Of a stretch of 64,000 nt of DNA, positions 1 to 10,366 are shown in pieces. The DNA is from Ignavibacteriales bacterium (lineage in GTDB: Bacteria; Bacteroidota; Ignavibacteria; Ignavibacteriales; Melioribacteraceae): assembly GCA_021740915.1 (NCBI GenBank), contig JAIOYW010000004.1, positions 124,001 through 188,000 on the forward strand, written 5' to 3'. The position numbers were made by a program, and so were the translations under genes. The notes below the pieces were generated by a model. That model saw only the letters and a list, made by a program, of their open reading frames with translations. It had not been told where the DNA came from and searched no databases. Positions within the stretch are counted from its first letter, which is position 1, and every line of letters begins with the position of its first letter.

Positions 1-2300
1 TGTCCGCGCCGTTTAACTTCATCGAGAATCCATTCCCTGATTTTCATAATATCGAAAATCTCAACTTTTGTGTATATCGGCTGACGGTTTGGAGGAGGAG
101 TAGCAATAATCGAGAGATCTCTTGCGCCTAAAAGTGATAGATTAAGTGTCCTTGGAATTGGAGTTGCTGTAAGAGTAAGTGTATCAACCGTAGATTTAAG
201 CTGTCTCAGTTTCTCCTTAGCCATTACCCCGAATCGCTGCTCTTCATCAATAATCAATAATCCGAGATCCTTAAACTCAACATCTTTTGAAAGGACCCTG
301 TGAGTTCCGATTATTATATCAAGTTTCCCTTCTTTGAGGTCTTCAACTATCTTTTTCTGTTCTCCTTTGCTTTGAAAACGGGATATAACGGCAACCTTGA
401 CCGGAAATTGAGACATTCTATCGTTAAAGGTATTAAAATGCTGCTCGGCTAAGATAGTTGTCGGCACAAGCACACATACCTGCTTATTATCACTGACGGC
501 CTTAAATGCTGCACGAACTGCAATCTCTGTCTTTCCAAAACCCACATCGCCGCAGACAAGGCGGTCCATTGGATTCCGGGACTCCATATCCTGTTTAACT
601 TCCTCAGTGACTTTGGACTGATCCGGCGTATCCTCATAAAAAAAGGATGCTTCAAGTTCCTTTTGCCAAATCGTATCCATGCCAAATGAAAATCCTTTTG
701 AAGCCTTTCTTGCAGCATATAATGTGATTAATTCCTTGGCGGCTTCTGCAATCCTCGCTTTGACTTTCTTCTTGGTGTTTTTCCATTCCTTGCTTCCCAG
801 AACTGAAAGGACTGGGACAGAACCTTCCTTCGGAGAGAACTTTTTAACCAGTGAGAGATAGTTAAGATTCACATAGACTATGCCGCCCTCGGCGTAGAGT
901 ATTTTAATGCTCTCCTGCTCAATATTCCCGATTTTGATTACATGCAGTCCGGCATACTGTCCTATTCCAAAATTTTCATGAACAACATAATCGCCATGTT
1001 TTAAGGATGCAAAATCTTTGTACCTCGATTTTTTGATGTTCCTTTTGGATGAAATGCGGGTTCGGTAAGGTTTATTGAAAATTTCATAATCAGAAAGGAC
1101 CATTATCTTCGGGTCACTTACAAAAAAGCCTTTCCGAATCGGAAGTTCGGAAATTCGGATTTTTCCGGTGTCAATAAGGTCGCGCAATTCTGTATTATAA
1201 TCGGACAATAATTCTTCCAATCTGTGACTCTGAATATCATTCTCGGTCGTCAGATATATCACAAAACCACGCGAAGTATAATCTCTTAAAGTATTAAACA
1301 AAAATTCGAAATTTGAATTTATTGATGGGGAAGAGTGCAATTCCAAAGAAAAACATTCATTCCGGGATACTAATTCGGTTTCGATGATCCATCTTGATCC
1401 GGCTTCAAAAAGATCATCAAGTCTCTTCGGATCTGTTTTTACATTGTAAGTATTTGCCTCAGTTTCTTCCGGCTTCAAGTCCTCAAATATTTCGGATATC
1501 AGTTCCGAGTCAAGATCTGCAAAACTGACTTTTAAATTGCTTGTCTTCCCGTGCGCCTTTTGGAATTCTATCAGATCGAATTCCGCAAGAAATGTCACAG
1601 GATCATTAAAATAATCGAATATCGTGCTCTTAAGATCCCCTCCGGAACTCATTGACGAGGCTAAGGTAACATTCTCAATCACAACAAGTGAACGCTGTGT
1701 TTCGGCTTCAAAGTACCTTATTGATTCAAGCAGGTCACCATCAAATTCAAGCCGTACCGGTGATTTTTCGCTGTAAGACCAAAAATCAATGATTGATCCT
1801 CTCACTGCAAATTCTCCGGGATTTTCAACGTATTTTTCCCTTTTGAATCCCAGTTCAACAAGATATTGAATCAACTCGTCATAATTCATTTCAGAGCCGG
1901 CAACAAGAGTATCAGTATTTTTCTGCAGATCAGTTGGGGAAGGCAGATTAATAAGAAGCAATTCATATGGCACAAGCACTATTTTGTTCTCAATACCTGC
2001 AATAGCGGTCAATTTCTCCTGAAGAAGTTCATTTGATAATTCATTGATTGCAACTGTTCTGCTTCCCAAACCCATCATATAAAGTTCTACATTTAATTCA
2101 TTTACGTTTTGCACCGAATCAAGCAGAACGATTATCTCTTTTTCAATTTTGGAAAGACCGCTGATAAAAAAAGATTTGGAGGAGCCAGGGAATTTCGAAA
2201 CTAAAAGCTTCTGATTTTTTCCTAATCTTGATATCTCACCGGTGAGTTGTTTGAATTGCTGTATATTAAAAATTTCCTGAATAAGATGATGAGCAGACAT
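1..2300 (-). CDS. mfd: Transcription-repair coupling factor Mfd (C-terminus cut by the window edge)
   Basis: Mfd is the ATP-dependent DNA translocase that removes RNA polymerase stalled at DNA lesions and recruits UvrA. About 766 codons are visible of a family usually near 1,100 residues; the C-terminal end lies left of base 1. Reading the minus strand from ATG at 2300-2298, the UvrB-like N-terminal region comes first, then the polymerase-interacting region containing LKHGDYVVHENFGIGQYAGL, then the helicase part. Walker A is GDVGFGKT with the lysine near residue 590. The DEEQRFGV Walker B box is near residue 685, followed by LTATPIPRTLNLSLLGARDL. An in-frame TAA lies 51 bases upstream of the ATG. 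It is divergent from the Lon-like gene. Confidence 0.96.
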   Translation of the reverse strand, partial: MSAHHLIQEIFNIQQFKQLTGEISRLGKNQKLLVSKFPGSSKSFFISGLSKIEKEIIVLLDSVQNVNELNVELYMMGLGSRTVAINELSNELLQEKLTAIAGIENKIVLVPYELLLINLPSPTDLQKNTDTLVAGSEMNYDELIQYLVELGFKREKYVENPGEFAVRGSIIDFWSYSEKSPVRLEFDGDLLESIRYFEAETQRSLVVIENVTLASSMSSGGDLKSTIFDYFNDPVTFLAEFDLIEFQKAHGKTSNLKVSFADLDSELISEIFEDLKPEETEANTYNVKTDPKRLDDLFEAGSRWIIETELVSRNECFSLELHSSPSINSNFEFLFNTLRDYTSRGFVIYLTTENDIQSHRLEELLSDYNTELRDLIDTGKIRISELPIRKGFFVSDPKIMVLSDYEIFNKPYRTRISSKRNIKKSRYKDFASLKHGDYVVHENFGIGQYAGLHVIKIGNIEQESIKILYAEGGIVYVNLNYLSLVKKFSPKEGSVPVLSVLGSKEWKNTKKKVKARIAEAAKELITLYAARKASKGFSFGMDTIWQKELEASFFYEDTPDQSKVTEEVKQDMESRNPMDRLVCGDVGFGKTEIAVRAAFKAVSDNKQVCVLVPTTILAEQHFNTFNDRMSQFPVKVAVISRFQSKGEQKKIVEDLKEGKLDIIIGTHRVLSKDVEFKDLGLLIIDEEQRFGVMAKEKLRQLKSTVDTLTLTATPIPRTLNLSLLGARDLSIIATPPPNRQPIYTKVEIFDIMKIREWILDEVKRRG

Positions 2301-2511
2301 GAGAGAATAAAAATCCTTGAACTTAAATTTTGGGAATTGACGGCGGAATTAACCGGGGATCATTAATTTTAATTTGTAAATTTACTATGTTTAAACAATA
2401 TAAATAAATAATGCAGTTCAATTTAAAGTTCTAAAATGCATGTTTAAGTCTATTATCTTTAATATGCTTACCGGAATATGCTCTGCCGGTTAATCACTAT
2501 CCGGAGGATAA
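2301..2511. other. Intergenic region between divergent mfd and the Lon-like gene
   Basis: AT-rich stretch of 211 bases that must hold the promoters of both divergent genes. The only clear element is a Shine-Dalgarno sequence GGAGG at 2503-2507, four bases before the ATG at 2512. I could not place a convincing -35/-10 pair. Confidence 0.5.
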
Positions 2512-4953
2512 ATGCATCGTAAAAACATCGCCAAATATGAATTACCCGCACACGAATTAAAACTCACATGCCATTTGGATGAGTTTGATTTCGAGGACAC
2601 ATCCAAGATATTACCGTTACAGGGAATCGTTGGTCAGGAAAGGGCTCTGAAAGCACTCAAACTTGGAATTGAACTTGAAAGTAAAGGATATAATATTTTT
2701 GTTACCGGACTTTCCGGCACAGGTAAAGCTACAACAATAAAAACCCTTCTGGATGCCATCAAGCCCATGGCGGGTTCCCTGCTGGATTACGTTTATGTTA
2801 ATAATTTTGATGATTTGGACAGACCTTTGCTCTTAACTTTTCCGGCAGGCACAGGGGTAAAATTTAAAGACGAATTTGAAAAATCTATTGATTTTATAGT
2901 AAGCCAGATACCTGTTGTGCTCAATTCTGAGGCTGTGACAAAAAAAAGGGAAAAACTTCTCAATAATCATAACAGACAGCAGGAAAAACTTAAGGAAGAT
3001 TTACAGAAAAACCTTCTTTCGAATAATTTTCAGCTTGGCAGAGTTACAATGGGAGAAATTTCGCGACCCGAAATAATGCCGGTAATAAATAATGAACCTG
3101 TTATGCTTCAGCAGCTTTCAGAATTGGTTCAAAAGAAAAAAATATCCAAAGGTGAAGTAAAAAAAATCGAGAAAAAATATCTCGAAATGCAGGAGAAATT
3201 GGAATTTGTTTTTAAAAAATCTTTTGAACTAACCCGCGAATATCAGAATGAATTATCAACACTTGAGCAAAAAGCAGCTCAGGACCTGTTGGGTGTAACA
3301 TTCGACAGACTTGCTGAAAAATTCGAGAGTGAAAAAGTAATAGCGTTCATTGAGAAAACCGGAACAACAATTCTTTCAAACCTCAATCTCTTCAAACCTC
3401 AGAGCGGCGGAACAGAAAAAGGTGAAAATGAATCTCCGGATTTGCAGATATTCAAAGTCAACCTTTTATTAGATAATTCAAATAACAAAGACCGTCCGAT
3501 AATAATTGAAACATCTCCAAATTTTTCAAATCTTTTCGGTTCAATCGACAAATACTCTGATGGTAAAGGAGGCTGGTACGCAGATTTTACGCAGATAAAA
3601 TCCGGATCTATCCTGAGGGCAAACGGCGGTTATCTTGTATTAAACGCTAAAGATGCTTTTTCTGAACCTGGTGTCTGGAAAACACTCCAAAGAGTTATGC
3701 TGCATGGAGTTCTCGAAATACAGGATTTTCCCGGTACTTTTCAGAGCGGACAAATCACACTTAAGCCTGAACCAATTGAAATTAACACAAAAATAATAAT
3801 GATTGGCAGCAATAAGATATACTCATTGCTCTCAGAATATGAGGATGATTTCAACAAGCTTTTTAAGGTCAAAGCTGATTTTGACTATGAAATCAAACGC
3901 TCGGAAAAATCAATTATGGAATATGCCGGAATAATTAAAAAATTGATCAAATCTGAGAAATTGATGGAATTTGACAGATCCGCAATAGCCAGAATAATAG
4001 ACTATGGAGCGAGGTTTGCCGGAGATCAGAATAAGTTGACAACAAGATTTGCACATATAGCTGATCTTGTGAGGGAATCGAATTTTTGGGCAACAGATGA
4101 TGGTGTAAGTATAGTAAGCGGATTCCACGTTGATAAAGCACAGAAAGCTGCAGCCGAAAGACATGCTTTATATGATGATAAAATTAAAGAAATGATTAGC
4201 GAAGGCACAATGCTAATAGCAACTGATGGCATTCGGGTAGGTCAGATAAATGGACTTGCTGTTTATGAGAGCGGAGCTTTCTCATTTGGAAAACCAGCAA
4301 GAATTACAGCTTCAGTTGGCATTGGTCAGGGCGATATTGTTAATGTTGAAAGAGAAGCGGGTTTGAGCGGGCAGTCACATGATAAAGCAGTAATGATTAT
4401 AAGTGGTTATTTTAGAGAAAAATTCGGCAGAAATATTCCTCTTTCCATAAATGCCAATCTGGTATTTGAACAGGGATATGGTATGATTGATGGAGACAGC
4501 GCATCAATCACCGAAATTTGTGCACTCTTATCAGCAATATCCGGAATCGGGATAAGACAGTCTCTTGCTATTACAGGTTCTGTAAATCAGAAAGGTGATA
4601 TTCAGCCAATTGGCGGCGTAAATGAAAAAATTGAGGGATTCTTTGAGATTTGCAGACAAAAGGGATTAAATGGTGAACAAGGTGTCATAATCCCGGAACT
4701 GAATCGCAGAAACCTTATGCTCAGTGACAATGTGATAGAAGCAGTTGCCGAAAAGAAATTCCATATTTATGCAATCTCCTCTGTTGATCAGGCTGTAGAA
4801 TTACTGATGGGAAAAGAGGCAGGAATTCCAGGCAATAGTGGGAAATACCCTGAGGGAAGCGTCTATTATTGTGTCGAAAAAGAATTAAAAAGAATGTATG
4901 AGAATTCAGGAACTAAAAACATTACGAAACCAAAATCACGGAAAACAAAGTGA
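2512..4953 (+). CDS. LonB-like ATP-dependent protease (AAA + Lon-type Ser-Lys protease)
   Basis: ATP-dependent serine protease of the COG1067 type (Lon-related, without the classical Lon N-domain), expected in the cytoplasm. Of 813 residues, the N-terminal part carries a Walker A motif GLSGTGKATT with the lysine at residue 72. A charged coiled-coil-like insertion follows at about 140-260, then the rest of the ATPase. The Lon proteolytic domain is at about 560-770. The catalytic dyad is Ser663 in DGDSAS and Lys706 in GGVNEK; these are 43 residues apart, the same spacing as S679/K722 in E. coli Lon. A GGAGG ribosome site precedes the ATG. Its stop overlaps the GTG start of pyk by four bases, so the two are probably co-transcribed. 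Substrates are unknown. Confidence 0.93.
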   Translation: MHRKNIAKYELPAHELKLTCHLDEFDFEDTSKILPLQGIVGQERALKALKLGIELESKGYNIFVTGLSGTGKATTIKTLLDAIKPMAGSLLDYVYVNNFDDLDRPLLLTFPAGTGVKFKDEFEKSIDFIVSQIPVVLNSEAVTKKREKLLNNHNRQQEKLKEDLQKNLLSNNFQLGRVTMGEISRPEIMPVINNEPVMLQQLSELVQKKKISKGEVKKIEKKYLEMQEKLEFVFKKSFELTREYQNELSTLEQKAAQDLLGVTFDRLAEKFESEKVIAFIEKTGTTILSNLNLFKPQSGGTEKGENESPDLQIFKVNLLLDNSNNKDRPIIIETSPNFSNLFGSIDKYSDGKGGWYADFTQIKSGSILRANGGYLVLNAKDAFSEPGVWKTLQRVMLHGVLEIQDFPGTFQSGQITLKPEPIEINTKIIMIGSNKIYSLLSEYEDDFNKLFKVKADFDYEIKRSEKSIMEYAGIIKKLIKSEKLMEFDRSAIARIIDYGARFAGDQNKLTTRFAHIADLVRESNFWATDDGVSIVSGFHVDKAQKAAAERHALYDDKIKEMISEGTMLIATDGIRVGQINGLAVYESGAFSFGKPARITASVGIGQGDIVNVEREAGLSGQSHDKAVMIISGYFREKFGRNIPLSINANLVFEQGYGMIDGDSASITEICALLSAISGIGIRQSLAITGSVNQKGDIQPIGGVNEKIEGFFEICRQKGLNGEQGVIIPELNRRNLMLSDNVIEAVAEKKFHIYAISSVDQAVELLMGKEAGIPGNSGKYPEGSVYYCVEKELKRMYENSGTKNITKPKSRKTK

Positions 4954-6386
4954 AAACAAATTTTGCAAAAACAAAGATTCTTGTTACCCTCGGTCCATCA
5001 ACAGATAAGCCTGATATTTTCGAAAAGATACTTGAAGCAGGAGTAGATGCTATCCGTTTGAATTTTTCTCATGGAAATTTCGAATATTTCGAAAACTTAT
5101 TCCGAATGATTAAAGAATTTAATTCAAAAAGAGAAAATGTTATTACAACTCTTGTTGACCTGCAAGGGCCTAAAATACGGATTGGTGATATTGAGAATGG
5201 GAAACTTGAAATTAAGAAAGGGGAGATTCTCGAAATATCGACTGATGACTTTTTAGGTTCGAATAACAGGGTCTCAACATCCTATAAACTGTTAACAAAA
5301 GATGCCAAACCGGGCGATACTATCCTTATTGATGACGGACTGCTGCGTTTCACAATAGATTCGATAAAAGGCAGTTCCTGCTTCTGTCTGACTGAGAACG
5401 GCGGTGAACTGAAATCCAGGAAAGGTATGAATATGCCTGGAATGGTTCTATCCACACCGGCATTGACGGAAAAAGATAAGGCGAACATCGATTTTGCACT
5501 TCAATTCGATATTGATTATATCGCACTTTCGTTTGTCAGAAATGCCGGAGATATCCTTGATCTTCGAAATCACCTTAAGTCAAAGGGATTCACCAAACAA
5601 ATTATTGCAAAAATTGAAAAACCGGAAGCAGTGAATAATTTTGATGATATCCTTGCTGTTTCTGACGGTATAATGGTTGCCCGCGGTGACCTCGGGGTTG
5701 AAATGCGGGAGCATGAAGTCCCTGTAATTCAGAAAAAAATAATCAAAAAATGTAATTCAATCGGAAAACCGGTTATTACAGCGACACAGATGCTTGAATC
5801 AATGATCCACAATCCGGTACCAACGCGGGCAGAGGCATCCGATGTCGCAAATGCTGTTTGGGACGGAACTGACGTTGTTATGCTCAGCGGTGAAACTTCT
5901 GTTGGGAAATTTCCTATTGAAACTGTTCGTGTTATGAACAATATTCTTCTCAGTGCAGAAAGCGAACAGATATTCAGCGCCAAAGTTGAATTCAACCATC
6001 CCGATTCATTCATGGATAATCTGTTTGATGCTGCCGGAAGAGGCGTTGTGGATATCGCCAATCAAATCGGGACTTCAATAATTGCTGTCTTTACAAAACA
6101 GGGGCGGGGTGCCAAATTAATCTCTAAATATAAGCCGCTTGCTCTCATTGCTGCATTTTCGAAAGATATCAATGTTTTGAAAATGCTAAATCTTTATCGG
6201 GGTGTAATTCCATTTTATATCGATTGTTTTGATGATGAACAAAAAGCAGTTGATGAAGCAATCTTAAAACTGAGAAAAACAAAGCTAATCACCAACGAAG
6301 AAATTGTTTTATTTACTGCCGGTTCGCCTGTGTCGGATGGTGGAAACAGGAACTGGTTCAGATTCCATAAAGTAAAGAAGGCTTAA
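4950..6386 (+). CDS. pyk: Pyruvate kinase
   Basis: Catalyses the last step of glycolysis, phosphoenolpyruvate plus ADP to pyruvate plus ATP, in the cytosol. The 478 residues match the usual bacterial length. The N-terminus has the expected LVTLGPSTDKPDIF segment. Substrate and metal-binding motifs are RLNFSHGN, DLQGPKIRIG, AKIEKPEAVNNFDDIL and MVARGDLGVE, with TATQMLESM after them. The B-domain insert lies at about 70-170 and the C-terminal domain from about 350. The start is GTG at 4950 inside the stop of the Lon-like gene (GTGA overlap). amrS begins four bases after its stop, indicating an operon. Confidence 0.97.
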   Translation: MKTNFAKTKILVTLGPSTDKPDIFEKILEAGVDAIRLNFSHGNFEYFENLFRMIKEFNSKRENVITTLVDLQGPKIRIGDIENGKLEIKKGEILEISTDDFLGSNNRVSTSYKLLTKDAKPGDTILIDDGLLRFTIDSIKGSSCFCLTENGGELKSRKGMNMPGMVLSTPALTEKDKANIDFALQFDIDYIALSFVRNAGDILDLRNHLKSKGFTKQIIAKIEKPEAVNNFDDILAVSDGIMVARGDLGVEMREHEVPVIQKKIIKKCNSIGKPVITATQMLESMIHNPVPTRAEASDVANAVWDGTDVVMLSGETSVGKFPIETVRVMNNILLSAESEQIFSAKVEFNHPDSFMDNLFDAAGRGVVDIANQIGTSIIAVFTKQGRGAKLISKYKPLALIAAFSKDINVLKMLNLYRGVIPFYIDCFDDEQKAVDEAILKLRKTKLITNEEIVLFTAGSPVSDGGNRNWFRFHKVKKA

Positions 6387-6390
6387 TTCA

Positions 6391-7422
6391 ATGCAGAATA
6401 TCCGTGAGGGATATAAAGAAGCACGCTGGTGGAAGACTCATGCTACAGGTAAACTTCTTTGCACACTTTGCCCAAGATATTGTACTATCGGTGAAGGACA
6501 AAAGGGATTCTGTTATATAAGGCAGAATTCAGGCGGCAGATTATATTCAACAGGATATGGAAGACCCAGCGGCTTTGCTCTTGATCCGATTGAAAAAAAA
6601 CCATTGAATCATTTTTTACCCGGCAGTAATGTGCTTAGTTTCGGAACTGCAGGATGTAACCTTGGCTGCAAATTCTGCCAGAACTGGACTTTATCAAAAG
6701 CATCTGATACTTTGCGGTTCTCCAGATACTACTCACCTGACCAGGTTGTAAATCTTGCAATTGATAATGATGCGCCTTCAATTGCATATACCTATAACGA
6801 TCCTACAATATTCGGCGAATATGTAATTGATATTTCTCAGTTCGCGAGAGATCGGGGGATTAAAAATGTGATGGTAACTGCGGGTTATATTAACGAAACA
6901 GCAAGGAAAGATGTTTACAAATATATTGATGCTGCAAATGTTGATCTTAAATCGTTTTCCGAGGCTTTTTATCATAAACTCACTTTTTCACACCTGCAAA
7001 ACGTACTTGAAACACTTCTCTGGATCAAACATGAGACAAATATTTGGCTCGAAATAACCACCTTGCTTATTCCTGGAGAAAATGATTCCGCAAGAGAAAT
7101 TGATGATCTCACTCAATGGATATTTTCAAAACTGGGACCAGATGTTCCTTTGCATTTTACTGCATTTCATCCTGATTTCAAAATGCGGAATAAATCCTCC
7201 ACCCCTCAGTCAACAATGTTGAACGCTTACTCGATAGGGAAATCCAATGGATTAAATTATGTTTATCTTGGGAACTGTTTCCTGCCAGGTAAGCACGATA
7301 CCTGCTGCCCTTCATGTGGTAAGCCTGTCATTCAGAGGCGAAACTATTCTACTGATCAAAGTGGTCTTATAAATGATTCCTGTGCAGAATGTGGCAAGGT
7401 TATTCCCGGCATCTTCTCATAA
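6391..7422 (+). CDS. amrS: AmmeMemoRadiSam system radical SAM enzyme (AmrS)
   Basis: Radical SAM protein related to pyruvate formate-lyase activating enzymes. It belongs to the family that co-occurs with AMMECR1 (AmrA) and Memo (AmrB) proteins; the reaction is not established. The iron-sulfur motif is Cys89-x3-Cys93-x2-Cys96 in AGCNLGCKFCQNW. Extra cysteines in the first 41 residues (24, 27, 31, 41) and a C-terminal pair of CxxC motifs (CCPSC and CAEC) could bind a second cluster or zinc. At 343 residues it is of normal length. It sits four bases behind pyk, while its usual partners are 26 kb away at 32442-33822. Confidence 0.92.
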   Translation: MQNIREGYKEARWWKTHATGKLLCTLCPRYCTIGEGQKGFCYIRQNSGGRLYSTGYGRPSGFALDPIEKKPLNHFLPGSNVLSFGTAGCNLGCKFCQNWTLSKASDTLRFSRYYSPDQVVNLAIDNDAPSIAYTYNDPTIFGEYVIDISQFARDRGIKNVMVTAGYINETARKDVYKYIDAANVDLKSFSEAFYHKLTFSHLQNVLETLLWIKHETNIWLEITTLLIPGENDSAREIDDLTQWIFSKLGPDVPLHFTAFHPDFKMRNKSSTPQSTMLNAYSIGKSNGLNYVYLGNCFLPGKHDTCCPSCGKPVIQRRNYSTDQSGLINDSCAECGKVIPGIFS

Positions 7423-7494
7423 TTAATGAATTGCCGGCTGAGCAAGTTTCAATTTAATTAAATTATTAAATTTCAGAAGCATTGATAGCTGATT

Positions 7495-8799
7495 ATGAGC
7501 CAAAAAAAGCATAAAATCCCCCGGAATGTAATTGCTCTGGGAATCGTAAGTCTTTTCACCGATATTTCAACAGAAATGATTTATCCATTACTACCGCTCT
7601 TTATCTCGACTCTCGGCTCCGGAGCTGTTATGTTAGGGATTATTGAAGGACTTGCAGAAACTACTGCTTCAATGCTGAAACTGGCAAGCGGAGTAATTTC
7701 CGATAAAGTTGGTAAGAGAAAATTTCTTGTTGTAGCCGGTTATGCAATATCTTCAATTATCCGGCCATTTACAGGTATAGTCTCAGCCGCCTGGCAAATA
7801 GTTCTGATCCGCACAACTGACAGAATTGGCAAGGGAATTCGTACTTCGCCAAGAGATGCCCTCATCGCCTCTTCAGTGGATGAAAGTATTCGCGGAAAAG
7901 CTTACGGTTTTCATAGGTCTATGGATCATCTTGGAGCTACGTTAGGACCGTTGGTAAGTATTTTGATCGTAACTATACTGATATTCTGGTTCGACTTGAT
8001 TGATATTTCCTCATTACTTAGAACTGTTTTTATAATTTCACTTTTACCGGGACTTTTGGCAGTTCTGACACTCATATTTTTTGTTCAGGATAAAACAGAT
8101 GGTATCAAAAAAGGTGGAAGTTTTTCACTTTCGTATAAAAATTTTGATGCAAATTTTTGGAGATACCTTCTCTCTATTACCATATTTACGCTCGGAAATT
8201 CCTCAGATGCTTTTATGCTTTTCCGTATTCAGGAATCATTTCAGCAAAGTGGGGTTCTGCTTTCAATTGTTTCCGGTATTCCGCTTATAGAATCCATGAT
8301 GCAGAAACTCGGAGATACAGGCACGCAGACAGGTTTTTTAAGTATCCTCTTCCTGCCGTTTATATGGTCTTTTTTCCATATTGTCAAAGTTATTTTCTCC
8401 ACTCCGTTCGGCGCTCTCTCAGATCGGATCGGGAGAAAAAAAGTAATAAATATTGGCTGGGGAATATACGTATTCGTTTATATCGGTTTTGCATTTCTTG
8501 ATATTCTTCCAGGCAGTATGCAAATTCTTGGATCTTTTATTCTTTTTACGATATATGCCATGTATTATGCTTTCACGGAGGGAGCTGAAAAAGCATTCGT
8601 TGCAGATATCGTCAGTCCTGAACTTAGAGGCAGTGCATTTGGACTTTATAATTTTTCAATTGGAATAGCAGCGTTACCGGCAAGTATAATTTTCGGATTT
8701 GTTTACTATGAGCTTGGAGGAACCACGGCATTTGGAATAGGAGCAGGAATTGCGGTGATCGCTATGATCGCATTAAATTTTTTGGTAAAGGAAGATTAA
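7495..8799 (+). CDS. Major facilitator superfamily transporter
   Basis: Inner-membrane MFS permease of 434 residues with about twelve hydrophobic segments. The N-terminus reads SLFTDISTEMIYPLLPLFIS, as in the TetA-like and multidrug-type branches. The loop between helices 2 and 3 has the MFS pattern in SDKVGKRKF, and its counterpart in the second half is ALSDRIGRKK. DRIGKGIRTSPRDALI follows helix 4. The substrate cannot be read from the sequence; efflux of a small molecule is one possibility. It lies 72 bases after amrS on the same strand and ends at a strong bidirectional terminator. Confidence 0.88.
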   Translation: MSQKKHKIPRNVIALGIVSLFTDISTEMIYPLLPLFISTLGSGAVMLGIIEGLAETTASMLKLASGVISDKVGKRKFLVVAGYAISSIIRPFTGIVSAAWQIVLIRTTDRIGKGIRTSPRDALIASSVDESIRGKAYGFHRSMDHLGATLGPLVSILIVTILIFWFDLIDISSLLRTVFIISLLPGLLAVLTLIFFVQDKTDGIKKGGSFSLSYKNFDANFWRYLLSITIFTLGNSSDAFMLFRIQESFQQSGVLLSIVSGIPLIESMMQKLGDTGTQTGFLSILFLPFIWSFFHIVKVIFSTPFGALSDRIGRKKVINIGWGIYVFVYIGFAFLDILPGSMQILGSFILFTIYAMYYAFTEGAEKAFVADIVSPELRGSAFGLYNFSIGIAALPASIIFGFVYYELGGTTAFGIGAGIAVIAMIALNFLVKED

Positions 8800-8807
8800 C
8801 GATAAAG

Positions 8808-8843
8808 AAAACTCCGGGCTGAGATTAATCGACCCGGAGTTTT
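8808..8843. terminator. Bidirectional Rho-independent terminator between MFS and AbgT genes
   Basis: A perfect 11-bp stem (AAAACTCCGGG at 8808-8818 with CCCGGAGTTTT at 8833-8843) with a 14-base loop. T-runs follow in both directions, so it can serve both convergent genes. Confidence 0.92.
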
Positions 8844-8848
8844 TTTCA

Positions 8849-10366
8849 TTATCCGATAAATAGTTTCGCACCTGGTCCGATTGGAAAACCAAGCAGTAAC
8901 CAGATCACCAGCAGAATTGTCCACGAGACTAGAAACAAAATTGAAAATGGAAGCATTGTTGAAATTATCGTCCCGATACCGGCTTCTTTATCATATCTCT
9001 GGAAAAATGCTACAATAAGAGCAAAATATGACATCATCGGCGCGATTATATTTGTCACACTATCTCCGATACGATAAACAAGCTGAGTGAATTCTGGAGA
9101 GTAGCCGAGAAGCATAAACATCGGCACAAAAACCGGCGCCATAATCGCCCATTTGGCGGAGGCGCTTCCCATAATCAAATTGACAAGCGCTGTGATGAAA
9201 ATAAAAGAAATCATCAATGGAATTGTGCCTAAACCTGAAGATTTAAGCACTTCCGCACCTTCGATTGCAAAAATCAAACCAATATTAGTCCAATTAAAAT
9301 ATGCTACAAATTGAGAAGCAAAGAAAACAAGGACAATATAAACACTAAGAGTTTCCATCGATTTTGCCATTCCTCTGATAACATCTTTTTCATTTCTGAC
9401 TGTACCGGCTCCAAGTCCATAAGCTATTCCTGTAATAGCACCCCCTAAAAAGATTAGCGAGACAATTCCCGACATAAATGGAGATCGTAATAAATCACCA
9501 GTCAAGGGATCGCGAAGAAAACCATTCGCGGGAACAGTACCGGCAAGCAGAATCAGCGCCAAAGCCCCGGATGCAATCGAAGCAAATTTGAGCCCTCTTT
9601 TTTCCTCCGGACTAACTTTATCAATTTCAACTGCTCTCTCAGAACCCTTATAATCTCCAAGCCTCGGGATAACGAATTTTTCACTGAACCATGTTCCTAC
9701 TATCGCAAGGAAGAATGTAGAAACTGCCATGAAATAATAATTAGCAGCAGGATTAACTATATATTCTGGGTCTATTATTCTTGCCGCCTCTTCTGTTAAT
9801 CCTGCCAGCAGGGGATCAATTGTTCCTAAAAGAAGATTGGCACTATATCCGGCAGATACTGCTGCAAATGAAATTGCAAGTCCGGCAATTGGGTTTCTGC
9901 CAACCGAGAGAAAAATGATGGCAGAGAGAGGAACCAGAAGCACATAACCAACTTCACTGGCAGTATTTGAGAGAATACCCGACATAACGATTACGAAAGT
10001 AAGTAATTTTTTAGGGGCAGATACAACCATCATTTTAATTGCAGCCGATATAAGCCCTGAACCTTCAGCAATGCCAATGCCTAGCAGAGACACGAGTACG
10101 GTTCCAAGGGGAGCAAAACTTGTAAAATTACTAACCATATTTGTCATTATTCTATGGAGCCCATCAACAGAAAAAAGATTTACTATTGTGACCGAACTCT
10201 TTGTACCTGGATGAATGACCGAAAAGTCAAATAAACTTAGTATGCCTGAGAGAATTACTACTCCTACCGAAAGCATAAAAAACAGCATTGCGGGATCAGG
10301 AAGTTTGTTTCCAATCCGTTCGATAGTCTTCAAGAATTTTAAAGGGAATCCGCTTTGTTTATTCAT
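8849..10366 (-). CDS. AbgT-family transporter (p-aminobenzoyl-glutamate transporter family)
   Basis: Inner-membrane protein of 505 residues, matching the AbgT family length (about 500), with many hydrophobic helices. The N-terminus [20 protein letters not shown] is typical of the family, as are the middle [20 protein letters not shown] and the later [12 protein letters not shown] segments. E. coli AbgT imports p-aminobenzoyl-glutamate; other members have been linked to sulfonamide export, so the substrate here is open. It is a single-gene unit, convergent with the MFS gene and divergent from the DUF1232 gene. Confidence 0.93.
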   Translation of the reverse strand: MNKQSGFPLKFLKTIERIGNKLPDPAMLFFMLSVGVVILSGILSLFDFSVIHPGTKSSVTIVNLFSVDGLHRIMTNMVSNFTSFAPLGTVLVSLLGIGIAEGSGLISAAIKMMVVSAPKKLLTFVIVMSGILSNTASEVGYVLLVPLSAIIFLSVGRNPIAGLAISFAAVSAGYSANLLLGTIDPLLAGLTEEAARIIDPEYIVNPAANYYFMAVSTFFLAIVGTWFSEKFVIPRLGDYKGSERAVEIDKVSPEEKRGLKFASIASGALALILLAGTVPANGFLRDPLTGDLLRSPFMSGIVSLIFLGGAITGIAYGLGAGTVRNEKDVIRGMAKSMETLSVYIVLVFFASQFVAYFNWTNIGLIFAIEGAEVLKSSGLGTIPLMISFIFITALVNLIMGSASAKWAIMAPVFVPMFMLLGYSPEFTQLVYRIGDSVTNIIAPMMSYFALIVAFFQRYDKEAGIGTIISTMLPFSILFLVSWTILLVIWLLLGFPIGPGAKLFIG

